Notes: generated by a model not told the origin, from the letters alone. Counted from the first letter of the stretch, positions 35,257 through 44,450 are shown. The stretch is DNA of 64,000 nt from Faecalicatena contorta (GCF_003149105.1 NZ_QGDS01000007.1:124001-188000), one strand, 5' to 3'. Program-made: numbers and translations.

Positions 35257-36805
35257 TGAACGAATGATTCGAATGGGAATCTGTACTGCAATCCCCTGGA
35301 ATATACTGGGGGTTGAGAAAGTGTTTTCAGCGGAATCAGGGAAAGAAGCACTTGCATTATTAAGTCAGGAAAGTATTGATGTTATGATTACGGATATCAA
35401 AATGACGGGAATGACAGGAATAGAACTTATTAGCGAGATAAGAAAGATAAAAGAAGATATTCGTATTATTGTACTGACGGGATATGACGAATTTGATTAT
35501 GCAAGAGAATGTATACGGATGCAGGTGCAGGACTTTTTATTAAAACCGGTGGATGAGGAGGTTTTAATAGACTCCATCAGAAAACAGGTTCAGGTAGTGA
35601 AAAGCAGGAGAAAAATAAAGGAAGAGCAGTTTCATGTAAGCAGGATTTCCGGGATTTCTGAGCAAATGTGTCTTGAATCATGGATGAGAACCCTTGTCCT
35701 AAATAAGGGAACAACAGAAATTATAGATAAGATATGTAATAAATATCATTATGCTAGACACGCAAGGATGCGGATTGCCATACTGATATCTTCTGTTTGC
35801 CCAAATGGTGTCAGTGAGGGGGAAAGTGACTTCTTATTACGGCTTACAATCAAAAATATTTTAATCGGGTACCTGGATGCTGAAAAACAAGGAATCACTT
35901 TTGAAGATGACGAAGGCAGGATTGTACTTGCATTATTTGAAGGCGAAAAAAGTGATCAACTGGAAAATTGCATAGACACCTTTACGAAACTGATTCAGGA
36001 GGAATGTAATGTCCGCATTAGAATAGTTATGGGAAATGTAGTGGAGGGTTTTGAAAAGGCAGCGCTTTCCTTTAATGATGCTATGTATCTGTGGAATGAA
36101 GAAAAAAACGAGTACAAGACATTGATTGAGCACAAAGGGAAAAAAGGGCAGTTGGATATGTTCCGCGAAGTTTATGCTGAGCTTAAAAATAGTCTGAACT
36201 CCAATATTGGAAACACAGAGAGGCTGCTCAGGATTTTTGATTCTTTCTGTGCGGCGACCAATTCTTATAACATTACAGATCAATATGTAAGCCGCTGCTG
36301 CTTTGAAATCGCATCATCTGTTTATTTTAATTATGTGGTGGAATCAGGAGAAAATGCGGACAGCAAGTTAAATTCCCTTTTGGCTGCGCTGCTTAATGCA
36401 GACAGGAATGAGAATTATAAAATTACAAAAGCATTTTTGGAAAATCTCCTTGAAGGGGAGGGGGATGATGGTCATGAATTGGTTCTTCAGGTAAAGAGAT
36501 ATATTAATGAACATTTGACAGATGATATTACGGTAGCAGGAATTGCCCAATATTTTTATTTAAGCCCCAATTATTTTTCAAGATTATTTAAACGGGTTAC
36601 CAATGAAGGCTGCAATGAGTATATTGTACGCAAACGGATTGAAAAAGCAAAGTATATTTTAGCAGCTACTAATATGAAGATAGGGAAGATAGCCGGGGAT
36701 GTGGGATACCGGGATAGTAATTACTTCTCCCTTGCATTTAAGAAACAGACAGGAATGTCTCCCCAGCAGTACAGGGAGAGTGTCCGCAAAATGGAGGCGT
36801 TATGA
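35231..36805 (+). CDS. YesN-like response regulator, AraC type
   Basis: A 524-residue regulator. The receiver domain (1-120) has acidic residues in ALIVDDE, the phosphorylatable Asp55 in VMITDIKMTGMTG and the conserved Lys in DFLLKPVDEE. A long middle part links to a C-terminal AraC double helix-turn-helix domain (about 425-520, YINEHLTDDITVAGIAQYF, then SPNYFSRLFKR and GYRDSNYFSLAFKKQTGMSP). The ATG at 35231 follows GGGGAGGG and overlaps the kinase gene by 26 bases. Its likely target is the transporter operon. Confidence 0.93.
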   Translation: MMQALIVDDERMIRMGICTAIPWNILGVEKVFSAESGKEALALLSQESIDVMITDIKMTGMTGIELISEIRKIKEDIRIIVLTGYDEFDYARECIRMQVQDFLLKPVDEEVLIDSIRKQVQVVKSRRKIKEEQFHVSRISGISEQMCLESWMRTLVLNKGTTEIIDKICNKYHYARHARMRIAILISSVCPNGVSEGESDFLLRLTIKNILIGYLDAEKQGITFEDDEGRIVLALFEGEKSDQLENCIDTFTKLIQEECNVRIRIVMGNVVEGFEKAALSFNDAMYLWNEEKNEYKTLIEHKGKKGQLDMFREVYAELKNSLNSNIGNTERLLRIFDSFCAATNSYNITDQYVSRCCFEIASSVYFNYVVESGENADSKLNSLLAALLNADRNENYKITKAFLENLLEGEGDDGHELVLQVKRYINEHLTDDITVAGIAQYFYLSPNYFSRLFKRVTNEGCNEYIVRKRIEKAKYILAATNMKIGKIAGDVGYRDSNYFSLAFKKQTGMSPQQYRESVRKMEAL

Positions 36806-37722
36806 AATCAAAGAGTTTTGTTGGTAAAATAATAGTATTTTTGATAATTGTGTTGTCTTTAAGTGGCTGCGGGGAGAAAAAAGAAGAGCTGGAAAAGCAT
36901 TCTAATCCGGGTTTTATTGCTGAAGGAATCCGCAGAGTATCTGTGGTGAAGGATGGGAAGACAGTATTAGATATTGCATATGAACCAAAAGAATATGAGA
37001 GTTCTTATGAGTATTGGAAGATACATGAACCTTATGGAGAGGAAGCCGTTGTCGATACAGAAACAATGCTGGAATTTTATCGTAAGCTGGAAAAATTAGA
37101 TAAGGGAGCGGCAAATGAATACCCTGATGGTACGGCGGAAGAACTTAAGAAGGCAAAATCAAAGATTACATTAGAGTATTGCCGGGGGAACAAAGAAGAA
37201 AGCAATTCGTATAAGGAAAATGCAGACAGTATAGCCACACTTTTAATTAGTGACGGGACACAGGATGGATTCTATTATGCTGCTTTTGAGGAAGATCTTG
37301 GGACAATCTATCAAGTTCCTGAGGATGATATAGAGGAAATTCTAAAAATAAATACATTTCATCTCATACTAAAAATCAGTGCAGTTGTCCCCATGGATAC
37401 GGTGGCGCAAGTAATTATGGATGCCGGCGAGGAGACATATAAATGGAATCCTGAGAAAGAAAAGGACTCTGCGCAGTATCAGGAGCTGCAAGGTATTTTA
37501 ATCAAAGAGGAAATAAAAACAAAAAAGCAAAATGAAGGTGAAACACTGCTGAAAATTCAATTTGTAAGAAACAAAAAAGAGATGCCGGACATACTCCTCG
37601 AGTACCACTCCTATGATGACGTGTATGCGTCTGTATCGGTAAATGGAAAAGAAAACTTCCTGGTGGATAAGAAGGAAGTAGAATTATTGAAAGAAAAAAT
37701 AAAACTGTATGGTAAGAAATAG
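36802..37722 (+). CDS. Lipoprotein of unknown function next to the two-component system
   Basis: A 306-residue lipoprotein: the signal ends in LSLSGCGEKKE, with Cys23 lipidated. Within the mature part, VSVVKDGKTVLDIAY and YEYWKIHEPYGEEAVVDTETM resemble DUF4340-like repeats, which would fit a beta-rich extracellular domain. I do not recognise a specific function. The start overlaps the regulator stop as ATGA, so it is co-translated with the two-component system and may be a sensing accessory. Confidence 0.65.
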   Translation: MKSKSFVGKIIVFLIIVLSLSGCGEKKEELEKHSNPGFIAEGIRRVSVVKDGKTVLDIAYEPKEYESSYEYWKIHEPYGEEAVVDTETMLEFYRKLEKLDKGAANEYPDGTAEELKKAKSKITLEYCRGNKEESNSYKENADSIATLLISDGTQDGFYYAAFEEDLGTIYQVPEDDIEEILKINTFHLILKISAVVPMDTVAQVIMDAGEETYKWNPEKEKDSAQYQELQGILIKEEIKTKKQNEGETLLKIQFVRNKKEMPDILLEYHSYDDVYASVSVNGKENFLVDKKEVELLKEKIKLYGKK

Positions 37723-37738
37723 TTACATAACAGCGTCT

Positions 37739-37770
37739 AAATGCAGGCATAGAAAGTGCTTGCATTTTTT
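37739..37770 (+). terminator. Terminator after the lipoprotein gene
   Basis: AATGCAGGC (about 37740-37748) pairs with GCTTGCATT (about 37758-37766), followed by TTTTT. Confidence 0.8.
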
Positions 37771-37870
37771 ATATAAATCAAGTAAGATACAAGTATTCTG
37801 ATAAGTCTCATTCATCATCAATTCTGATAAGTATTCCAATGAATAAGTAAAAACTGCAGAAAGGAGTATA

Positions 37871-38584
37871 TTGATTACAGAGAAAAAATATGAGGTTCTC
37901 AGGTTTATAGAGCATGACGGAAAGTGCCGTGTTGTAATGGACTGCGTTTTTGGCAGGCTTCTGGTGCACAGGCTGAATGACAGCAGAGGCATTACGAAAG
38001 AAATTATATTCAAGTGGTTTGCTCTGCTGACCGGAGAACTGGAAAAATACCATAGGTGCAAGAGGGAGCAGTGTTACCGGTATCTCAATCCTTACAGTAT
38101 TCTTGTTACAGAAGAGGAGGAAATATTGCTTCTCGACCTGAACGCCCAAAGTAATGGATTTGTTCTAAGAAATATGCAGAAGCCGGCTATGCGGGAGCAC
38201 TTCGTCAAACCCGTTATCCATATCAGAGAGAGTACAAGAATATCCCTGGACTTCTATGGTTTGGGCAAAACAATACAATTTATATTGGCACGTACCGAAG
38301 ATAACATCTCACTTTCTAAAATAGAGGAATACCTTTTGTCTGGAGTTATAGAAAAATGTTTGGGTGAAAACCCGAAGAAAAAATATGACAATCTGAAGCA
38401 AATCCAAAAAGAATTACCTAAAATATATCGTAAAAAATGTGAAAAGCAGAAAAGGAAAACAATACTTATTATGCTGGCTATTGTACTATTGTTTCTGGCA
38501 ATCTGTTTCGGAAAAACCGCTGTGGATACAAGATGGGCAGCAGGAGGGGGCAGAGAAGCGATTGTATTTATAGTCAGAATGTGA
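37871..38584 (+). CDS. Membrane-anchored pseudokinase-like protein
   Basis: A 237-residue protein with TTG start after AAAGGAG. Residues about 75-95 (YRYLNPYSILVTEEEEILLLDLNA) match the layout of a protein-kinase catalytic loop and metal-binding segment, but the catalytic Asp is absent and DFG reads DLN. DFYGLGKTIQFIL later matches the D-Y-S-L-G helix of kinases. A basic stretch and one membrane helix (TILIMLAIVLLFLAICFG, about 200-217) end the protein. The N-terminal lobe is very short. I infer a degenerate kinase fold anchored from the cytoplasmic side. Function unknown; it follows the lipoprotein after a terminator. Confidence 0.5.
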   Translation: MITEKKYEVLRFIEHDGKCRVVMDCVFGRLLVHRLNDSRGITKEIIFKWFALLTGELEKYHRCKREQCYRYLNPYSILVTEEEEILLLDLNAQSNGFVLRNMQKPAMREHFVKPVIHIRESTRISLDFYGLGKTIQFILARTEDNISLSKIEEYLLSGVIEKCLGENPKKKYDNLKQIQKELPKIYRKKCEKQKRKTILIMLAIVLLFLAICFGKTAVDTRWAAGGGREAIVFIVRM

Positions 38585-38639
38585 TTGGGAGTTAGAAGAT
38601 GATGAAGGATTTATCGGAAATCATCCTTAAAAAGGGAGG

Positions 38640-38670
38640 ATGCCGGGTAACCCTTTTGGATTCCCGGCAT
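38640..38670 (+). terminator. Hairpin after the pseudokinase-like gene
   Basis: ATGCCGGG (38640-38647) pairs with CCCGGCAT (38663-38670) with inner AA/TT pairing. No strong T run follows, so it is a weak terminator at best. Confidence 0.5.
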
Positions 38671-38712
38671 GTATTATGAAAAAGTTTATTCAAATAGTAT
38701 TACACCTGTTGT

Positions 38713-38770
38713 CTATTGTAAGTATCAAATGATTTTGTTCTTCATTTGATATACTTAGTATATTCAATAG
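38713..38770. repeat. Long interrupted inverted repeat before the gdhA end
   Basis: AGTATCAAATGA (38721-38732) pairs with TCATTTGATATACT (38742-38755), and outer CTATTG (38713-38718) matches CAATAG (38765-38770). It lies in the 259-base convergent space between the pseudokinase-like gene and gdhA and could be a gdhA terminator on the minus strand or a protein site. Confidence 0.45.
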
Positions 38771-38843
38771 AAATGAAGAAAGCGTGAGTAAAAGATGAAA
38801 GTTTTTTAAATGATAAATGAACAAATTATGAACGGAAGTCGGA

Positions 38844-40109
38844 TTATGGCCAGATTGCTCTTGCTTTTTTGGCTTCTACCACTCGTTTTACTGCAATTAG
38901 ATAAGCACCTGTACGCAGTGTTGCACACTGACGTACAGCAATATCCCAAACGGCTTCAAAGGCAGGATCCATAATATTTTTAAGTTTTTCGTTTACTGTT
39001 TCTTCTGTCCAGTTTACAGATTGAATATTCTGTACCCATTCAAAGTAAGAGACTACAACACCACCTGCGTTTGCCAGAATATCGGGAACGACTGTAATAC
39101 CTTTGTCCCTTAATATATCGTCAGCTTCAGCGGTAATTGGTCCGTTGGCGGCCTCTACGATGATGCTGGCTCTGATGTTACCGGCATTTGAAGTATTAAT
39201 CTGGTTTTCTAATGCGGCGGGAACAAGTACCTTTACATCCAGTTCAAGCAATTCCTTGTTGGAAATGTGTACGGCGCCTTCTTCGGTATAGTTTTTCAGC
39301 AGATTTCTCCGGTCGTTTGATAAGAAGCCAAGTATGTCAGGGATATGAAGTCCCTCTGGTTTATAGATTCCGCCGGATACATCACTTACAGCAACTACTT
39401 TCATTCCTTCCTGGTCAAACAGCTTGGCTGTAATACTTCCTACATTTCCCATGCCCTGGATAGCTGCTGTTGCTCCCACAGGGTCAAGATTAAGTTTGCT
39501 GAGTATATTTTGGGTTGTGAATAAGACACCGCGCCCTGTCGCTTCCTTTCGCCCGAGGGCTCCGCCTAACTCCAGCGGTTTACCTGTAACAACACCATGT
39601 ACACAGTGTCCTTTCAGCATGCTGTAAGTGTCCATCATCCATCCCATTACTGCCGCGTTGGTTCCTACATCGGGAGCTGGAATGTCCTGTTCAGGCCCAA
39701 TCAGCGGAGCGATTGCTGCGGTAAATCTTCTTGTGATAGCCCGGAGTTCATTTTCTGATAATTGGTTAGGATCACACACAACGCCGCCCTTACCACCGCC
39801 GTAAGGGATGTTTACAACGGCACACTTAAATGTCATCCACGCGGCCAGAGCTCGTACTTCGTCGGGGTTTACATTTGGGTGGAAACGGATTCCCCCTTTA
39901 GCCGGTCCCCTGGAAGTGGAATGCTGTATGCGGTAACCCTCGAATACATGTGTTGTCCCGTCATCCATCCGTACCGGGACTGCCACTTTTAGTTCCCTCT
40001 CAGGAAATTTGATTGCTTCAATGTCGCTGTCTGAGTAACCTAAAATATCTGCAGCCTCTTTTACTACCTTTAGTACGTTGTCATAAGGATTATACTGCTG
40101 TCCCATCAT
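38844..40109 (-). CDS. gdhA: Glutamate dehydrogenase
   Basis: Interconverts 2-oxoglutarate plus ammonia and glutamate. The 421-residue protein is of the short hexameric type used in catabolism and assimilation. GPAKGGIRFHP with Lys71, the substrate-binding Lys95 and the catalytic Lys107 in PYGGGKGGVV are conserved. The dinucleotide fold shows GMGNVGSITAKLF. AAGGAG precedes two adjacent ATG codons. It lies 17 bases after the aminotransferase gene, giving one operon for amino-group handling. Confidence 0.95.
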   Translation of the reverse strand: MMGQQYNPYDNVLKVVKEAADILGYSDSDIEAIKFPERELKVAVPVRMDDGTTHVFEGYRIQHSTSRGPAKGGIRFHPNVNPDEVRALAAWMTFKCAVVNIPYGGGKGGVVCDPNQLSENELRAITRRFTAAIAPLIGPEQDIPAPDVGTNAAVMGWMMDTYSMLKGHCVHGVVTGKPLELGGALGRKEATGRGVLFTTQNILSKLNLDPVGATAAIQGMGNVGSITAKLFDQEGMKVVAVSDVSGGIYKPEGLHIPDILGFLSNDRRNLLKNYTEEGAVHISNKELLELDVKVLVPAALENQINTSNAGNIRASIIVEAANGPITAEADDILRDKGITVVPDILANAGGVVVSYFEWVQNIQSVNWTEETVNEKLKNIMDPAFEAVWDIAVRQCATLRTGAYLIAVKRVVEAKKARAIWP

Positions 40110-40126
40110 AATTACTCCTTTACATT

Positions 40127-41416
40127 TTATTTTGTTTTATTTTCTAATATTTTTTCTATTCCTGCTATTTTTACACAGATAATGAAAATATCCATTGCTT
40201 TTTTTAGCTCATCTATTGCGGGATAGGTAGGCGCAATACGAATATTGCTGTCCTTTGGGTCTTTTCCATAGGGATAGGCAGCTCCGGCCTTTGTCAGTGT
40301 AACTCCGGCATTTTCAGCCAGTTCTATGGTACGCCTTGCACAGCCCGGAAGTGTATCAAGTGATACGAAATAGCCTCCTTTTGGATTGCTCCAGGATGCC
40401 AGCCCACTGCCGGCCAGATCTTTTTCCAATTTATCTGCAACCATATCAAATTTGGGCTTCAAATCTCCTGCCAGTTTTTCCATATGGTGCAAGATATTCT
40501 CAGGTGTTTTGAAAAATTGCACATGGCGCAGCTGGTTCAGTTTGTCATGTCCGATAGTCTGCGCGGACATATGTTTCTTCAATTCTGTTGTATTTTCCGT
40601 ACTGGAAGCAACTAATGCAACTCCAGCTCCAGGAAAGCTGATTTTAGAGGTAGAGAAAAAATAATATATCCTATTTGGATTTCCATGTTTCTCACATTCT
40701 TTTATAATGTTTTTTAAAGGAACCTCTTCAGAAATATGATGGATACCATATGCATTGTCCCAGAAAATCCGGAAATCTTTCGAGGCGGTTTCCATTGAAG
40801 CTAACTGTTCCACCACTTCTTCGCTGTAGCAGACGCCCTGCGGGTTGGAGTGAAGCGGTACACACCAAATCCCTTTCACGGATTTATCCTCCAGTACAAG
40901 CTTTTTCACAAGCGCCATGTCAGGCCCGTCTTCTCCTAAAGGGATGGGAATCATTTCTATGCCCAGTTCCTCACAAATTGTAAAATGCCGGTCATACCCG
41001 GGGACAGGACATAAAAATTTAACGGGTGTATTGCAATATTTATGATATAGCCATGGTTTGCTGCCTCCTGTGCCGAAAAGGCATAAGAAGCTGATGACAT
41101 CAAACATCATATTTAGACTGGAATTGCCGCCAATAATAATTTGTCCCGGAGGAACATCCAGAAGTCTTCCGAAGAGTTCCCTACATTCAGGAATGCCTTC
41201 AAGAATGCCGTAGTTTCGGGCATCTGTTCCATCAGCAAGTGTGTAGTTTTCCATTTTTTCTAAAAGCCCGTTAGAAAGATTCAACTGGGTGGCAGCCGGT
41301 TTGCCCCTGGCCATGTTCAGCTTTAGCTTTTGTGCCTGTGCCTCCTTATATTGAGTTTTAAGCTGACTCAAAAGAGCGGTTAATTGATTTTCTGAATAAT
41401 CTGCAATTGGCTTCAT
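40127..41416 (-). CDS. Aspartate aminotransferase-type PLP enzyme (subgroup Ic)
   Basis: A 429-residue fold type I aminotransferase of the MocR-like aspartate aminotransferase subgroup. It begins MKPIADYSENQL after a strong AAGGAGGA, so 41416 is the start; an upstream in-frame ATG lacks a site. LNMARGKPAATQLNLSNG and PGQIIIGGNSSLNMMFD are typical. The PLP lysine lies in STSKISFPGAGVAL. It moves amino groups between aspartate and glutamate. Its place upstream of gdhA and opposite a LysR gene suggests a regulated nitrogen unit. Confidence 0.88.
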   Translation of the reverse strand: MKPIADYSENQLTALLSQLKTQYKEAQAQKLKLNMARGKPAATQLNLSNGLLEKMENYTLADGTDARNYGILEGIPECRELFGRLLDVPPGQIIIGGNSSLNMMFDVISFLCLFGTGGSKPWLYHKYCNTPVKFLCPVPGYDRHFTICEELGIEMIPIPLGEDGPDMALVKKLVLEDKSVKGIWCVPLHSNPQGVCYSEEVVEQLASMETASKDFRIFWDNAYGIHHISEEVPLKNIIKECEKHGNPNRIYYFFSTSKISFPGAGVALVASSTENTTELKKHMSAQTIGHDKLNQLRHVQFFKTPENILHHMEKLAGDLKPKFDMVADKLEKDLAGSGLASWSNPKGGYFVSLDTLPGCARRTIELAENAGVTLTKAGAAYPYGKDPKDSNIRIAPTYPAIDELKKAMDIFIICVKIAGIEKILENKTK

Positions 41417-41455
41417 AAATATCCTCCTTGTAAAAGTATCTTTATTCTTGCTTTT

Positions 41456-41485
41456 ATTATAGAAGTGTTCTAGAATGAAAAACAA
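41456..41485 (-). promoter_or_regulatory. Promoter of the aminotransferase-gdhA operon
   Basis: On the minus strand TTGTTT (41480-41485) is followed after 18 bases by TATAAT (41456-41461). It lies in the 119-base space shared with the divergent LysR gene. Confidence 0.65.
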
Positions 41486-41535
41486 ATACTTATATTTATA
41501 TAGTAATTATAACCAGATGATTATGGGGGTACGGC

Positions 41536-42480
41536 ATGTTCAGCGGAATGAACTATGTATATGAGGTTTATAAAGAGAAAAGTTTTTCTAAGGCAGCAGA
41601 GAATTTATATATTTCCCAGCCGGCTTTGAGCGCCATGATAAAGAAGATTGAGAGTAAAGTAGGGATGCCGCTGTTTGACAGGAGTACGACTCCAATTCAA
41701 CCCACTGACTGCGGGAAAAAATATATTAAGACGGCGGAAAAGATTATGGACCTGGAGGATGAGTTTGCATATTACATAGGAAACCTGCATGAATTGAAAA
41801 CGGGACATCTTTCTGTAGGAGGAACATACCTGTTTTCTTCTTTTATATTTCCTCCTATTATAGCCAGATTCCGCGAGGCTTATCCTCATGTAAAGGTGAG
41901 TTTGTTTGAGGGACACACGCCATTGCTGGAACGGAAGCTGTATGCAGGTGAGCTGGATATTATGATTGACAACTATCTGTTGGACGAATCTGTATATGAA
42001 AAAAAAATATTTATGCAGGAGCATCTGGTGCTTGCAGTACCTGTGTCATTCGACAGTAATAAACGTGCAGCCAAATATCAGATGACCGCTGAAGATGTAC
42101 GCAGGGATGTACATCTTCAGCCGGAGTTCCCGGGAGTACCTTTAAAAAAGTTTCAGGATGACTCGTTTGTAGTGCTGCGTGCCCACAATGATACAAGAGA
42201 AAGGGTGGAAGCGATTTGCAGGAGGGCAGGCGTACAGTTGAATATTTCTCTCAAGCTGAATCAGCTTTTGACTACATATCATCTGACAGAATATGGGATG
42301 GGGGCATCTTTCGTAAGCGATACTGTTGTCAAGAGCCTGCCGCCGGATCCAAATATTGTTTATTATAAGATAGATGATCCCGAAACCGTCAGGGATGTTT
42401 ATCTGTACTACCGTAAAAATAAGTATCTTACGAGGAGTATGGCAGAGTTTATAAAAAAGGCAATCCCTTCAGTCAAGTGA
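41536..42480 (+). CDS. LysR-family regulator, divergent from aminotransferase-gdhA
   Basis: A 314-residue LysR-type regulator. The winged helix-turn-helix is at the start (YKEKSFSKAAENLYISQPALSAMIKKIESKVGMPLFDRS). The remainder is a two-lobe effector domain beginning HLSVGGTYLFSS near residue 95. Its divergent placement suggests that it controls the aminotransferase and gdhA. The effector is unknown. Confidence 0.88.
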   Translation: MFSGMNYVYEVYKEKSFSKAAENLYISQPALSAMIKKIESKVGMPLFDRSTTPIQPTDCGKKYIKTAEKIMDLEDEFAYYIGNLHELKTGHLSVGGTYLFSSFIFPPIIARFREAYPHVKVSLFEGHTPLLERKLYAGELDIMIDNYLLDESVYEKKIFMQEHLVLAVPVSFDSNKRAAKYQMTAEDVRRDVHLQPEFPGVPLKKFQDDSFVVLRAHNDTRERVEAICRRAGVQLNISLKLNQLLTTYHLTEYGMGASFVSDTVVKSLPPDPNIVYYKIDDPETVRDVYLYYRKNKYLTRSMAEFIKKAIPSVK

Positions 42481-42581
42481 ATTATAAACAAATAGTTATA
42501 ATAATTATAAATTTGATTTATTGGCTATTTTTTCAAAATTATTTTACACTGAAATTAGCAAAGGAGAGGGGGATATAGAGC

Positions 42582-44450
42582 ATGAATGGTTGGGAAGAAT
42601 TTCTGAATAAGGAAGAACTCACGGAAGATGAGAAGAAAATTGTGTGTAATAGCCTGATGACTACGGAAGCTCGGATGGAACGGCTCATATTGAAACATTT
42701 TTCCACGGAAGATTTCAGAGAGATTTGGGAAAGGCGCATTGGAGACGGGCTGATTGGCGGGAAGGCGTGCGGCCTTCTGGTGGCCAGGAAGCTGATAAAG
42801 GTACGGCTTCCGGAATTCAGAGATTTTATAGAATCCCATCATTCATTTTTTATAGGTTCCGATGTATTCTGTCAATACCTGGAGCAGAACGGCTGTACAG
42901 AGCTTCGTGAAAAGCACCGCAAAGAGAAGGAGCATTTTAAAGAGGCAGATGAGCTGAGAAAGCAGCTAAAGAATGGGGTGTTTTCAGAGAAGGTCAGCCA
43001 GGAATTGAAAAGGATACTGAAGCATTACGGTACGACTCCAATTATTGTACGCTCCAGCAGTTTTCTGGAGGACGGATATGGGAATGCATTTTCGGGAAAA
43101 TATGAGTCTATTTTCTGTATGAATCAGGGCAGTGAGGAGGAGCGGATTCAGGAATTAGAGGAAGCTATACGCCAAGTATATGCAAGTACTATGAATCCTT
43201 CTGCTATTGAGTATAGAAGAAAGAGAAAGCTTTTAGATGCGGATGAACAGATGGCGCTTTTGGTACAAAAGGTAGAAGGTGAGCACTGTGATGATTTTTA
43301 CTTTCCTGTAGCAGCGGGAATGGGGTGTTCTTACAACCCTTATAAATGGATGGAGCATATGAATCCAGATGAGGGTATGCTCCGTATCGTTGTGGGGCTG
43401 GGAACAAGGGCCGTAGAACGTACACCGGGGGATTATCCCCGGCTTGTGGGGCTGGATCGTGCCCGGGCAAACCTCAGGGGCACCATTGCGGAGCAGCATA
43501 AGTTTTCCCAGAGACAGGTCGATGTCCTGGATTTCTCGGAAAATAAGCTAACCACGAAACCTTTGGAGAGTGTGATTCAGAAGATGCCGGAGTGGCAGAA
43601 GAAGCTTGTTTTAAGCCGGGATACGGAAGCAGAATATATGTTATCCCAGCGGCGGCGGTTTAGAAAGGTCTATTTTGCAGACTGTCAGGGACTGGTTGAG
43701 AAAAATGATTTTATATGGATGATGCGTAAGATGCTGAAAATGCTTGAAGCAGAATATGAGCGTCCGGTAGATGTGGAATTTGCGGTAAAGTGTCCCAGGG
43801 AAGGTATGTGGAAGGTGAATCTGCTCCAGTGCCGTCCCCTTCAGGCTTCTGTATCAGAAAATGTGGTTATCCCAGGGGGGATTGATGATGAGCTGTTGTT
43901 TGATGTCCGCAGGACATCCATGCGCAGATCTAAGAGAGAAAGCCTGGACAAAATTGTATGGGTAGACCCGCAGGCATACTACGAGTATCCTTATGCAAAA
44001 AAAACGGATGTAGGCAGGATGATCAGCCAGATTAACCAGCATTATGAGGAAGAAGATAAAAGACTTATGCTGCTTGTGCCGGGACGTATCGGAACATCCT
44101 CTCCTGAATTGGGAGTACCTGTAGTATATGCAGATATCAGCCAGTTTATTGCCATATGTGAGGTGGCCTACAGCAAAGCGGGGTACCGTCCTGAGTTATC
44201 CTACGGGAGTCATATGTTTCAGGATCTGGTGGAGGCGGATGTTTATTACGGAGCGATTAACGAAAACAGTAAAACGAGGCTCTATCAGCCGGAGCTTCTG
44301 AAAAGATTTCCGGATGTATTTCTGAAGCTATGGCCAAAGGAGGAGGAGCTGTCTGAAATTATTAAAGTGTTTGATGTGGAGAGCAGCGGAACATGTCTGT
44401 ATCTGGATGCCAAAGAAGGGCGTGCGGTATGCCGGCTTGGGAAACGTTAG
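42582..44450 (+). CDS. ATP-grasp protein with PEP/pyruvate-binding domain, function unknown
   Basis: A 622-residue protein. The region from about residue 55 to 430 is a PPDK_N type ATP-grasp domain, with GLIGGKACGLLVARKLI, the IIVRSSSFLEDGYGNAFSGKYES signature and a closing VEFAVKCPREG..VNLLQCRPLQ. Unlike PEP synthase or pyruvate phosphate dikinase, no swivelling phosphohistidine domain or TIM-barrel follows. The last about 190 residues (PGRIGTSSPELGVPVVYADIS, then YGSHMFQDLVE) are a domain I do not recognise. It may phosphorylate a partner or a small molecule. Confidence 0.75.
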   Translation: MNGWEEFLNKEELTEDEKKIVCNSLMTTEARMERLILKHFSTEDFREIWERRIGDGLIGGKACGLLVARKLIKVRLPEFRDFIESHHSFFIGSDVFCQYLEQNGCTELREKHRKEKEHFKEADELRKQLKNGVFSEKVSQELKRILKHYGTTPIIVRSSSFLEDGYGNAFSGKYESIFCMNQGSEEERIQELEEAIRQVYASTMNPSAIEYRRKRKLLDADEQMALLVQKVEGEHCDDFYFPVAAGMGCSYNPYKWMEHMNPDEGMLRIVVGLGTRAVERTPGDYPRLVGLDRARANLRGTIAEQHKFSQRQVDVLDFSENKLTTKPLESVIQKMPEWQKKLVLSRDTEAEYMLSQRRRFRKVYFADCQGLVEKNDFIWMMRKMLKMLEAEYERPVDVEFAVKCPREGMWKVNLLQCRPLQASVSENVVIPGGIDDELLFDVRRTSMRRSKRESLDKIVWVDPQAYYEYPYAKKTDVGRMISQINQHYEEEDKRLMLLVPGRIGTSSPELGVPVVYADISQFIAICEVAYSKAGYRPELSYGSHMFQDLVEADVYYGAINENSKTRLYQPELLKRFPDVFLKLWPKEEELSEIIKVFDVESSGTCLYLDAKEGRAVCRLGKR

